Assembly (NCBI GenBank): GCA_017743585.1
Contig: JAGHYP010000033.1
Coordinates: forward strand, 1 to 15,308
DNA length: 15,308 nucleotides
Source of the DNA: Chloroflexota bacterium
GTDB taxonomy: Bacteria > Chloroflexota > Anaerolineae > Aggregatilineales > UBA2796
Reading direction: 5' to 3'
Made by a program: the position numbers and the translations under genes. The notes under the pieces are model-generated. The model was given only the letters and a program-made list of their open reading frames with translations. It had not been told where the DNA came from and did no database searches. This document shows, one piece after another, positions 1-7,093 of this stretch; the stretch's first letter is position 1, and each line of letters opens with the position of its first letter.

Positions 1-23
1 GATGTTCGGCGCGGCGTGAGAAA

Positions 24-40
24 GGCGGCTTCGCGCCGCC
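24..40. terminator. GC-rich hairpin after the DUF368 gene (weak terminator candidate)
   Basis: A perfect 6-bp inverted repeat (GGCGGC at 24-29, GCCGCC at 35-40) encloses a 5-nt loop. It lies 6 nt beyond the stop codon of the minus-strand DUF368 gene. On the minus strand only a short TTTCTC follows the stem, and on the plus strand only CGATTTT, so neither side has a classical U-tract. It could end transcription from both directions or be a simple 3' stabilising hairpin. The rest of 1-46 shows nothing else. Confidence 0.45.
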
Positions 41-46
41 CGATTT

Positions 47-982
47 TCAGGCTGCTTCTTTCGGCTGAGCGCGCCACAAGCGCACAAAGAGCGGATTGCG
101 CCCTGATTGCAGATGATCAATGAAGCTGACCAGCACAAAGCCGGCGATGAACAAGCCGACGATCAGCGCGATCTCGCCCGCGCCGAGCGCGCCGAGCTTG
201 CTCAAGCCGCGCTCGCCCTCGATCCAGATGCGCCGCAAAGAGCCGATCATAAAGCCGACTAACGCGGCGACTGTCGTTGTGTAGTAGCGCTTGAGCAGCC
301 AACTGAGCAGCCGCGAGAACGCCAAGATGCCGACCAGAGCGCCGAGCGCGACCGCTGCCACGCTGTCAAAATCGAGCGCGCGCACAGCGTCCAGCACAAA
401 CTTATACTGCCCCAAGATGAGCAAGATGAACGAGCCTGAGATGCCGGGCAGGATCATCGCGCAGATGGCGACCGCGCCGCTGAAGAAGAGCGTGGGGAAC
501 GAGTGATCGGCATCGGCAAGCTCAGGCAGCGCCACCAGCCAATAGGCGAACAGCGCGCCGACGATCAGCGCGAGCGCCGCCATCAGATTCCAGCGCAGCA
601 TCAGCGTCACTGAGATGATCGAGGCCGCGATCAAGCCGCCAAAAAAAGCGTAGACCAGCGTCGGCTGTTGCTCCAGTGCGTTGCCCAGCGCGTTCGCCAG
701 CGCCAGCACAGCCGTCAAGATGCCCGCGCCGAGCGCCAAAAGGAAGAAAAATGAGATATGCCGCAGCAGCTCGCCAATTCGGGCGCTCAAGAGCAGCCGC
801 AAGGCTTTGAAGTTGAAAGATTTGATCGCGTTCAGCAATGTGCTATAAACGCCTAGGATGAACGCCATTGTGCCGCCTGAGACGCCCGGCACAACATCGG
901 CGGCGCCTATCGCTAAACCTGTCAGATAAAGCCTGAGGAACTGGCGCGGCGTGCGCGGTTGGCTGAGGTCTTGATCTCGCAT
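47..982 (-). CDS. DUF368 family membrane protein, probable polyprenyl-phosphate transporter (PopT type)
   Basis: A hydrophobic protein of 311 residues with about eight membrane segments. It carries the DUF368 signature DVVPGVSGGT (around residues 29-38) and a second, degenerate copy, MILPGISGSF (around 176-185). Each copy is followed by a similar ILGxY stretch, which suggests an internal duplication of re-entrant elements. Other members of the family (PopT) have been shown to move undecaprenyl phosphate back across the membrane for cell-envelope synthesis; I infer that role here. The start is chosen at ATG 982, preceded by AGGGG at a fitting distance. A GTG start at 1018 would add 12 residues but lies only about 3 nt after the transcription start expected from the promoter at 1028-1056. 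The gene is divergent from pncB and single in its direction here. The family call is firm; the substrate comes from homologues. Confidence 0.88.
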   Translation of the reverse strand: MRDQDLSQPRTPRQFLRLYLTGLAIGAADVVPGVSGGTMAFILGVYSTLLNAIKSFNFKALRLLLSARIGELLRHISFFFLLALGAGILTAVLALANALGNALEQQPTLVYAFFGGLIAASIISVTLMLRWNLMAALALIVGALFAYWLVALPELADADHSFPTLFFSGAVAICAMILPGISGSFILLILGQYKFVLDAVRALDFDSVAAVALGALVGILAFSRLLSWLLKRYYTTTVAALVGFMIGSLRRIWIEGERGLSKLGALGAGEIALIVGLFIAGFVLVSFIDHLQSGRNPLFVRLWRAQPKEAA

Positions 983-1027
983 AGCATCCCCTGCCCTAGA
1001 TTGACTAGAGTTGCACACAAGCGCATA

Positions 1028-1056
1028 ACTATGCCCGACTCAGCCTCGAATGTCAA
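1028..1056 (-). promoter_or_regulatory. Sigma-A-like promoter for the DUF368 gene
   Basis: On the minus strand a perfect TTGACA (1056-1051) is followed by a 17-nt spacer and CATAGT (1033-1028, four of six matches to TATAAT). Transcription would begin near 1021. That leaves a leader of about 40 nt before ATG 982 and supports that start over the upstream GTG at 1018. Confidence 0.6.
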
Positions 1057-1075
1057 CCGACAAGAGCTTTGGCGC

Positions 1076-1105
1076 TTGATTGTGCGCACCTGAAGCATCA
1101 ATAAT
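1076..1105 (+). promoter_or_regulatory. Sigma-A-like promoter for pncB
   Basis: TTGATT (1076-1081), an 18-nt spacer and AATAAT (1100-1105) form a plausible promoter whose start point would fall near 1112. It stands back to back with the DUF368 promoter. The leader to ATG 1144 is about 30 nt and contains a GGGAG/GGAG ribosome-binding stretch. Confidence 0.5.
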
Positions 1106-1143
1106 CAATCTCTGGGCAGATTGGGAGAAAACGGAGTCCCCGC

Positions 1144-2679
1144 ATGCAGATCGCGAATCCGTTCGTGAACGCCTTGCTGACCGATTTTTATCAGCTGACC
1201 ATGCTCTCGGCCTATTACAAGACCGGGCAGCACCGGCGGCAGGTCGCCTTTGAATATTTCTATCGCAGCGCGCCTTTCGGCGGCTTGTACGCCATCTTCG
1301 TCGGCTTGCACGACCTGATTCATTATCTGCAGACCTTCGCTTTCAGCGAGGAACACATCGCTTACCTGCGCTCACTGAACACATTCGATGAGGATTTCTT
1401 GACGCATTTGCGCGGCTTGCGCTTCACGGGCGACCTTGAGTCGATGCGCGAGGGCGAGGTGCTGCTGCCGGGCGTTTATGGCCTGCGCGTGACGGCGGCG
1501 CTAGAAGAAGCGCAAGTCATTGAGTCAGCTTTGCTGAACCTGATCAACTTCCCGACTTTAATCGCGACCAAAGCGGCGCACGTCAAGTTCAACGCGGAAG
1601 AGAAGAGCGTGCTGGAATTCGGCCTGCGCCGCGCGCAAGGCGCCGATGGCGCGCTGACTGCCTCGCGCGCTGCGTATATCGGCGGCGCTGATGCCACGAG
1701 CAATGTGCTGGCAGGCTTTCTATACGGCATCCCAGTAGCAGGCACGCACGCGCACAGCTACGTCATGTTTTTCCCTGATGAGCTGAGCGCCTTTGAGCGC
1801 TACGCGCAAGTTTTCCCGAACTCGGCGTTGTTCCTTGTGGATACCTACGATGTTTACCAAGGGCTGCAAAACGCGATCCGCGTGGCGCAAGAGATGCAAG
1901 CGCAAGGCAAGCAAGCGCGCGGCGTGCGCATCGACTCGGGGGACTTGGTCTATTGGTCAATCGTGGCGCATGTGCTGTTCGAGCGCGCCAACCTGCCCGA
2001 GATGCGCATCGTGCTGAGCAACGACCTCAACGAGCGCAGCATCGCGCTGATCCACAACGAGATTCGGCGCAGCGTGCGCGACGAAGGCTACCTGCGCGAG
2101 ATCAGCCTGCAGATTGGCGCAGAGGTCGGCAAGATTTCGGCAGAGGCGGTCATTGACCGGCTGGTCTTCGGAGTCGGCACGGAGTTGATCACAGGCGGCA
2201 GTCAATCTTCGCTCGGCGGCGTCTACAAACTAGTGAGCGTGCAGGAGCCTGACGGCACATGGCAGCCGCGCGTGAAGGTCTCGGCGCAACCTGAGAAGAT
2301 GACCAATCCAGGCTTCAAAAAAGTGGTCAGGCTGCTGCGCAACGGCTTTTTGGTCGCTGATATCATCGCGCTGCCTGATGAAGAGATCGAGCCCAAGCGA
2401 CCGTTCATCGGCATCAACCCCGCCAATCCGAATCAACAGACGCTGTACCGCGACTTCGATCAGGTCGAGACGTTGCACGTGCCGATTTTTGTGCAGGGCA
2501 AGCTCGTCTACACGCCGCCGAGCCTGCACGAGGTGAAAGCCTACGCGCAGCAACGCGCGCGCACCATACGCTTGGAGAGCCGCCGCCTAGAGAATCCGCA
2601 CACGCTGAAAGTGAGCCTGACCGAGCGCTACTTCGCCTACAAGCAAGCGGTCATTCAGGCGGCGACACGGCGCGGCTAG
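1144..2679 (+). CDS. pncB: Nicotinate phosphoribosyltransferase
   Basis: A cytoplasmic enzyme of the Preiss-Handler NAD salvage route. It joins nicotinate and PRPP, with ATP hydrolysis, to nicotinate mononucleotide. Visible family marks are LLTDFYQLTM near residue 10 (the NAPRTase N-terminal signature), GTHAHS at 200-205 (region of the phosphorylated active-site histidine in studied NAPRTases), VDTYD at 232-236, RIDSGDL at 262-268 and SNDLNE at 292-297. At 511 residues it belongs with the longer NAPRTases rather than the roughly 400-residue enterobacterial form. ATG 1144 follows GGGAGAAAACGGAG, and the signature begins right after the start, so the start is well supported. The gene converges on the hemW-like gene: its TAG (2677-2679) overlaps the opposite stop, leaving no room for a terminator. 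No NAD-synthesis partner is adjacent. Confidence 0.95.
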   Translation: MQIANPFVNALLTDFYQLTMLSAYYKTGQHRRQVAFEYFYRSAPFGGLYAIFVGLHDLIHYLQTFAFSEEHIAYLRSLNTFDEDFLTHLRGLRFTGDLESMREGEVLLPGVYGLRVTAALEEAQVIESALLNLINFPTLIATKAAHVKFNAEEKSVLEFGLRRAQGADGALTASRAAYIGGADATSNVLAGFLYGIPVAGTHAHSYVMFFPDELSAFERYAQVFPNSALFLVDTYDVYQGLQNAIRVAQEMQAQGKQARGVRIDSGDLVYWSIVAHVLFERANLPEMRIVLSNDLNERSIALIHNEIRRSVRDEGYLREISLQIGAEVGKISAEAVIDRLVFGVGTELITGGSQSSLGGVYKLVSVQEPDGTWQPRVKVSAQPEKMTNPGFKKVVRLLRNGFLVADIIALPDEEIEPKRPFIGINPANPNQQTLYRDFDQVETLHVPIFVQGKLVYTPPSLHEVKAYAQQRARTIRLESRRLENPHTLKVSLTERYFAYKQAVIQAATRRG

Positions 2680-3842
2680 AGCAGAGCGGCGAAGACGCGA
2701 TTCGAGATCAGGCGCGCCGAGCGGCTCAAGCGCCAAGTGTCGCCCTCGTGCTGCAGCAGGCCTTGCGCGCGCAACTTGGCAAGCGGCTCGCCAAAGACCT
2801 CTGAGAGCGCGATACCGAAGCGCGCCCTGAACTCGGAGTCGCGCACGCCTTGCCGCACCAAGCGCAGTCCTGTGAAAAGATGCTCTAGCATGGCAGTTTG
2901 CGCGTCGATGCGCTCGTGCCACTCAACAGAAGCTGTGAACGGAAATGGCAACGGTGCATCTTGCGCGCTTGCCAATGCGATGTAGCGCGGGATCGGACGC
3001 ACGACCGCGTAACGGATGCTATCTGCGTAGCCGTGCGCGCCTGCACCAACGCCTAGATAAGGCAGGTTGCGCCAGTATTGCAAGTTATGGCGGCATTCCC
3101 AGCCCGAGCGCGCCCAATTGCTGATCTCATATTGCAACAAGCCGTGTTGCGTCAGAAGTTCATCGGCTGCTTCGTACATCTCAGCCGCCAGCTCGTCATC
3201 CGGCAGCGGCAGCCGCCCGCGCTCCACGTCGCGAGTCATAGCAGTGCCGCTCTCTAGCTCAAGCGCGTAAAGCGAGAGATGTTGCGGCTGCAGCGCGAGC
3301 GCCGCCTGCAAGCTCTCCAGCCACATAGCGAGCGTTTGGTAGGGCAGCCCGAAGATCAGATCAAGATTGATGTTCTCAAAGCCTGCAGCGCGCGCGGCGC
3401 GCACTGTGCGCGGCACGGCGTCTACGTCGTGATTGCGCGCCATCAGGCGCAGCTCGCTGCGATGGACGCTCTGCATTCCGATGCTGAGCCGATTGACGCC
3501 TGCAGCGCGCACTTGCTCGAAATAGGCCTCGCTCGCGCTGAACGGATTGACCTCAAGCGTGATCTCTGCCTCAGGCGAGATCTGAAAAGCGGCGCGACAA
3601 GTTTGCAGAATGTCAGCGATTTGTGATGGGCTGAGCAGGCTCGGCGTGCCGCCGCCGAAGAAGATCGTGTGAATAGGCTGTTGCGTCACGTGACCGAGCC
3701 AGCGCAGCTCGTTACAGAGCGCAGCTACATACACGGGTAAATACGCCTCAGCATTGGTGTAAGTGTTGAAGGCGCAATAGGTACAGCGCGTTTTACAAAA
3801 CGGCACGTGCAAATAGAGCGAGAGCGCCTGCGTGTGCATCAT
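2676..3842 (-). CDS. hemW: Radical SAM protein, HemW family (coproporphyrinogen III oxidase-like)
   Basis: A 388-residue radical SAM protein. The cluster-binding motif is C16-x3-C20-x2-C23 followed by A-F (FCKTRCTYCAF). Having F rather than a fourth Cys two positions on is typical of HemW, as opposed to true HemN. Further marks are FFGGGTPSLL, EVNP, NRLSIGMQS, NLDLIFGLPYQT and, near the C-terminus, HNLQYWRNLPYLGVGAGAHG, which matches the HemW block very closely. HemW proteins bind heme and are thought to insert it into respiratory enzymes; coproporphyrinogen dehydrogenase activity is not expected. Two adjacent ATGs (3842 and 3839) are possible starts. The frame stays open up to 4016, but the added 58 residues are unlike the family and lie partly upstream of the predicted transcription start (about 3901), so I reject them. 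The ribosome-binding site is weak. The stop overlaps the pncB stop. Confidence 0.9.
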   Translation of the reverse strand: MMHTQALSLYLHVPFCKTRCTYCAFNTYTNAEAYLPVYVAALCNELRWLGHVTQQPIHTIFFGGGTPSLLSPSQIADILQTCRAAFQISPEAEITLEVNPFSASEAYFEQVRAAGVNRLSIGMQSVHRSELRLMARNHDVDAVPRTVRAARAAGFENINLDLIFGLPYQTLAMWLESLQAALALQPQHLSLYALELESGTAMTRDVERGRLPLPDDELAAEMYEAADELLTQHGLLQYEISNWARSGWECRHNLQYWRNLPYLGVGAGAHGYADSIRYAVVRPIPRYIALASAQDAPLPFPFTASVEWHERIDAQTAMLEHLFTGLRLVRQGVRDSEFRARFGIALSEVFGEPLAKLRAQGLLQHEGDTWRLSRSARLISNRVFAALL

Positions 3843-3900
3843 CCAACGAGCGTTCCGAGCAGATTGTGTATACGTCCAGCCTGATGTACAATTGACAAGC

Positions 3901-3930
3901 TTGACAGATTGTAGCGTGCCGTGATACGCT
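3901..3930 (+). promoter_or_regulatory. Candidate promoter for the kinase operon
   Basis: TTGACA (3901-3906) is preceded by another TTGACA (3892-3897). It is followed after 18 nt by an extended -10-like element, TG-A-TACGCT (3922-3930), which has only three of six core matches plus the TG. The transcript would carry a leader of about 165 nt before ATG 4105. It overlaps the opposing hemW promoter, so the two could not easily fire at the same time. Confidence 0.35.
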
Positions 3931-3935
3931 GACAA
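3908..3935 (-). promoter_or_regulatory. Sigma-A-like promoter for the hemW-like gene
   Basis: On the minus strand TTGTCA (3935-3930), a 16-nt spacer and TACAAT (3913-3908) each match the consensus at five of six positions. Transcription would start near 3901, giving a leader of about 60 nt. This position excludes the long upstream extension of the hemW frame. Confidence 0.6.
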
Positions 3936-3936
3936 T
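3908..3936. repeat. Inverted repeat overlapping two opposing promoters
   Basis: ATTGTAGCGT (3908-3917) and ACGCT-g-ACAAT (3926-3936) form 10 bp of inverted symmetry, broken by one extra G, around an 8-nt centre. The arms contain the -10 and -35 elements of the minus-strand promoter and lie between the -35 and the end of the -10 of the plus-strand candidate. It could be an operator for both directions, or symmetry arising by chance from the promoter elements themselves. Confidence 0.4.
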
Positions 3937-4065
3937 GTGAGAGAGCAAAAGCACGTGCGTACAACTGCGCCATCAAGCGCGCCTAGTATTAGGTGACCCA
4001 CTCTCTCGCGTATCAATTGAGTTGTCAGAAACTTGCTTGCCCAACGTTAGCACTGTGACGCGCCT

Positions 4066-4094
4066 TTTCCAATCCAGAATTTTGGCATGATAGT
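4066..4094 (+). promoter_or_regulatory. Weak alternative promoter just before the kinase gene
   Basis: TTTCCA (4066-4071), a 17-nt spacer and GATAGT (4089-4094) each match consensus at four of six positions. An overlapping TGGCATGAT resembles an extended -10. A start point near 4101 would make the kinase ATG at 4105 nearly leaderless, which would fit the absence of a Shine-Dalgarno site there. Confidence 0.25.
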
Positions 4095-4104
4095 GTGACG
4101 ATCT

Positions 4105-6054
4105 ATGGTCGAGACGCAGAAATTCCCACAAACGCGCCATATGCCAAGCGGCGAAAGCGCAGTTGGCAAGACGCTCAACAACCGCTACCACATCACGGCT
4201 GTTTTGGGTGTGGGCGGTATGGGCATGGTCTACTTGGCGCGTGACAGGAACTTCCCTAACGTAGTGCGCAACGTGGCGGTCAAGGAAATGCGAAGCACGC
4301 TGACTGACCCTCATCAGCGCCAGATCATGCTGGAGCAGTTTGAGCGCGAGATCAGCATCCTGGCCACGCTCAAGCATCCTGCGATTCCGCAGATCATAGA
4401 TCGTTTCGTCCTACAAGATCGCGTCTACTTGGTGATGGAATACATTCAAGGCAAAGACCTTGAGGCGTATCTCTCCACGCTCGCCGATTTTGTGCCAGTG
4501 GAGGTGGTCATCCGATGGGCGATTGAAATTTGCGATGTGTTGCACTACCTGCACAGCCAGACGCCGCCGATCATCTTCCGCGACCTGAAGCCTTCCAACA
4601 TCATGATCGATGAGCGCGGCAAAGTACGCCTAGTCGACTTCGGTATCGCGCGCAAGTTCCAAGAAGATAAGCCTGCTGTGACGCAAATTGGCACGGAAGG
4701 CTATGCGCCGCCTGAGCAATATCGCGGCAGGGCGACGCCACTCAGCGATATCTACTCGCTCGGCGCGACGCTGCATCACATCTTGACGCGCAAAGACCCG
4801 CGCCTTGAGCCGCAATTCAGCTTCAAAGACCGCCCGATCAAGCAGTACAATCCCAAAGTGCCAGATGGCTTGGTGCAGATCGTGATGCGCGCCCTTGAAT
4901 ACAACCCAGAGGCGCGCTTCCAGAGCGTGGCAGAGATGAAGGCGGCGCTCGAGGCGCTTGACCGCAGCTTGCGGATGCCAGAATCGGCTGCTTTGCCGCC
5001 GCTCGGCGCAGCGCCAAGCGCAGGTGGCGCAGGCGTAAGCACGATCGCTTGGGGCGGCAGCGCCGAGCTGCACGCCAGCCAGCTGCTTTGGAAGTTCCAG
5101 TGCGAAGATGAGATTCGCGGCACGCCTGCCATCAAAGACGGCGTGGTCTACGTTGGCGCCTACGACAACAACCTGTATGCGATCAACGCGCAAGATGGTA
5201 AGTTCCGCTGGAAGTTCGCCACAGAAGGCGGCATCGCCACCACGCCTGCTGTCGTCTCTGAAGAAAACCTAGTCCTGTTTGGCTCGGAAGATGGCAAACT
5301 TTACGCGGTTGATACGCGCACGGGCAAGTTGGCATGGCATTTTGAGACCAACAGAGCCATTCGTTCGTCGCCTGTGGTGCGGCATGGCGTGCTTTTCTTC
5401 GGCAACGATGGCGGCTTGCTCTTCGCTTTGCGCTTTAACGCGCTCAGCCGCAATTTGGCGTGGAAGTTCGAATGCGGCGCGCCGATTCGCAGCCGCCCGT
5501 GCGTGTATGAGAACTTCGTCGTTGTCGCTACAGAAGCAGGCGAAGTGATCTGCGTGGACTTAGGTAGCACCTTCAAATGGCGCTTCAACAAGCCGAGACG
5601 CCCTATCTACTCTTCGCCCGTGGTACACGAGGGCGTTGTCTATTTCGGCTGCATGGACTCGCATTTGTACGGCGTTGATCTTCAGAATGGCTGGGGCGTT
5701 TGGCGGCAGCGCTTAGGCGGGCATATCATCGGCTCGCCGCTGATCGTCGGCAAGAGCGTCTACGTCGGCTGCGGCGATAACACACTCTACGCGCTGGAGC
5801 TTGGCTCAAGTCGTCCACCACTCTGGAAGTTCACTACGGAAGGGCAAATTGTCGGCACGCCCGCCTTCGCTGAAGGCGCGCTATACTTCGGCAGCGGCGA
5901 TGGATGCGTCTACAGCGTGGAGACGCGCAAGGGGCAGCAGCGCTGGAAATACGAGACGGGCGGTCCGATCACTTCCTCAGCCGTCATCTCAGAGAATCCA
6001 AGCGTTGTGTGCATTGGATCAACCGATAAGCATTTGTATGCGTTCAATCTCTAG
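4105..6054 (+). CDS. Soluble Ser/Thr protein kinase with C-terminal PQQ-type beta-propeller
   Basis: 649 residues. The Hanks-type kinase domain (about 28-286) shows the glycine loop GVGGMG (35-40), ATP-binding K60 in VAVKEM, catalytic loop FRDLKPSN with D160, K162 and N165, DFG at 178-180, activation-loop TQIGTEGYAPPE (193-204; T193 and T197 are likely phosphosites), and SDIYSLG. Phe replaces the His of HRD, as in a subset of bacterial kinases. A Pro/Ala/Gly linker (about 290-325) leads to eight repeats of about 40 residues (329-649), each opening with a W-K-F-like strand and holding a VYVGxxDxxLYA-like strand, as in PQQ/YWTD-type propellers. No membrane segment or signal peptide is visible, so the propeller should be cytoplasmic, as a sensor or protein-binding platform. 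First gene of the six-gene signalling operon. No clear Shine-Dalgarno precedes ATG 4105; ATG 4141 is an alternative start that also lacks one. Confidence 0.92.
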   Translation: MVETQKFPQTRHMPSGESAVGKTLNNRYHITAVLGVGGMGMVYLARDRNFPNVVRNVAVKEMRSTLTDPHQRQIMLEQFEREISILATLKHPAIPQIIDRFVLQDRVYLVMEYIQGKDLEAYLSTLADFVPVEVVIRWAIEICDVLHYLHSQTPPIIFRDLKPSNIMIDERGKVRLVDFGIARKFQEDKPAVTQIGTEGYAPPEQYRGRATPLSDIYSLGATLHHILTRKDPRLEPQFSFKDRPIKQYNPKVPDGLVQIVMRALEYNPEARFQSVAEMKAALEALDRSLRMPESAALPPLGAAPSAGGAGVSTIAWGGSAELHASQLLWKFQCEDEIRGTPAIKDGVVYVGAYDNNLYAINAQDGKFRWKFATEGGIATTPAVVSEENLVLFGSEDGKLYAVDTRTGKLAWHFETNRAIRSSPVVRHGVLFFGNDGGLLFALRFNALSRNLAWKFECGAPIRSRPCVYENFVVVATEAGEVICVDLGSTFKWRFNKPRRPIYSSPVVHEGVVYFGCMDSHLYGVDLQNGWGVWRQRLGGHIIGSPLIVGKSVYVGCGDNTLYALELGSSRPPLWKFTTEGQIVGTPAFAEGALYFGSGDGCVYSVETRKGQQRWKYETGGPITSSAVISENPSVVCIGSTDKHLYAFNL

Positions 6055-6080
6055 CAAAAAGGCAAGGTGAAGTGATCGTC

Positions 6081-7049
6081 ATGGGCTTTCTGCGCCGTCT
6101 CTTCAACGCGCATTCCGAGTCAGAGTCCGCCCAAAGCCGCTCAGCGCCTCCAGAACCTGAAGCGAGCGCAACAGCAGCTGAGCAAGAGCCTTCATCAGCC
6201 AACTTGGCCACCGCCAAGCTCTCACCCGAACAGCTGGAACCAACGCGGGAAGGTTTATCGAGCCACATGCCGTTTGTGGCGCCGCCGAGCAAGCATCTCA
6301 CCTACGGCTTGACCAGCCACAAAGGCATGGTGCGCCCGAATAATCAAGACGCGTCCCTCGCGCTGCTCAGCACACAACAAGGCGCTCAAACGTTGCCTGA
6401 TTTCGGTCTTTTCGTGGTGGCTGATGGCATGGGCGGGCATGAAGATGGCGCGCGCGCTTCGGCCACGGCTGTGCGCACGATCAGCCAGCACGTGCTACAA
6501 AACTTCTATCTGAAGCGCTTTTCCGATGACGATGACCTTTACGTCGGCGAGATTCTGACGGCAGCGCTTGAGAAGGCGAACGAGGCAGTGGCGCGTGAGA
6601 CGCCTGAAGGCGGCACAACGGTCACTGCGGCAGTTGTGCACGGCAAGATTGCTTATCTCGCGCACGTCGGAGATAGCCGCGCTTATTACATCACACAAGA
6701 TAGTATTGTCCAGCTCACCAAAGATCACTCGCTTGTGCAGCGCTTGATCGATCTTGAACATCTGACGCCTGATGAAGCGGCTGTGCATCCACATCGCAAC
6801 GTGCTGTACCGCGCCATCGGCCAGACCAAAAGCCTCGAGGTGGATAGCTTCATGAAACCACTTGAAGATGGCTCGCGGTTGCTGCTGTGCAGCGACGGTC
6901 TGTGGAACATGGTGGACGAAGAGCGCATTCGGCAAATTGTGAGCAGCGCTGTGACGCCCCAAGCTGCCTGCGACCAGCTGGTCGAGCTTGCTAACGAGAA
7001 AGGCGGCAGCGATAATATCACAGTAATTCTCGTTCAGATTCCTAGTTGA
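6081..7049 (+). CDS. PP2C-family Ser/Thr protein phosphatase
   Basis: 322 residues, a metal-dependent (Mn/Mg) phosphatase expected to reverse the neighbouring kinase. The motifs appear in order: VRPNNQDA (about 84-91), VADGMGGHEDGA (113-124), GGTTVTAAVV (177-186), HVGDSRAYY (195-203), LTKDHS (212-217), LCSDGLWNMVDE (269-280) and GGSDNITVIL (308-317). All metal-ligand aspartates of the family are in place, so it should be active. The first 70 or so residues are rich in Ser, Glu, Ala and Pro and probably disordered. The start is placed at ATG 6081, with AAGGTGA about 10 nt upstream. A GTG at 6072 in the same frame is almost on top of that site and less likely. It follows the kinase by 26 nt, and translation is probably linked. 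No membrane segment. Confidence 0.93.
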   Translation: MGFLRRLFNAHSESESAQSRSAPPEPEASATAAEQEPSSANLATAKLSPEQLEPTREGLSSHMPFVAPPSKHLTYGLTSHKGMVRPNNQDASLALLSTQQGAQTLPDFGLFVVADGMGGHEDGARASATAVRTISQHVLQNFYLKRFSDDDDLYVGEILTAALEKANEAVARETPEGGTTVTAAVVHGKIAYLAHVGDSRAYYITQDSIVQLTKDHSLVQRLIDLEHLTPDEAAVHPHRNVLYRAIGQTKSLEVDSFMKPLEDGSRLLLCSDGLWNMVDEERIRQIVSSAVTPQAACDQLVELANEKGGSDNITVILVQIPS

Positions 7050-7055
7050 TGCAAA

Positions 7056-7076
7056 GCACCTTCGGGTGAGCCGAAG
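7056..7076 (+). promoter_or_regulatory. Two mutually exclusive hairpins before the J-VWA gene
   Basis: In the 44-nt gap after the phosphatase gene, CACC-TTCG-GGTG (7057-7068, a UUCG-capped stem) competes with CTTCGG-GTGAG-CCGAAG (7060-7076), since both use the same bases. The second ends just before the GGATAGGGATG ribosome-binding stretch. This may tune translation of the next gene or be a stabilising mRNA element. There is no U-run, so it is not a clear terminator. Confidence 0.3.
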
Positions 7077-7093
7077 CGGATAGGGATGCGCGT

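Noticed and set aside
2587..2922. Minus-strand frame covering the pncB/hemW junction
   Set aside because: It overlaps the conserved ends of both genes in another frame and is Arg/Ala-rich, as expected of out-of-frame GC-rich sequence.
3936..4012. GAGAGAG (3939-3945) and CTCTCTC (4002-4008) as a long-range stem in the kinase leader
   Set aside because: A low-complexity 7-bp match over more than 50 nt is easily found by chance, and no nearby structure supports a riboswitch.
3840..4016. N-terminal extension of the hemW frame by 58 residues up to 4016
   Set aside because: The extra sequence does not resemble HemW, would lie largely upstream of the predicted transcription start near 3901, and the family N-terminus (LYLHVPFC) begins just after the ATG pair at 3842/3839.
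4630..5193. Long minus-strand open frame opposite the kinase (and many similar frames opposite or inside other genes)
   Set aside because: It has no family resemblance or ribosome-binding site, and it lies antisense to clearly conserved coding sequence. Open antisense frames are expected at this base composition.
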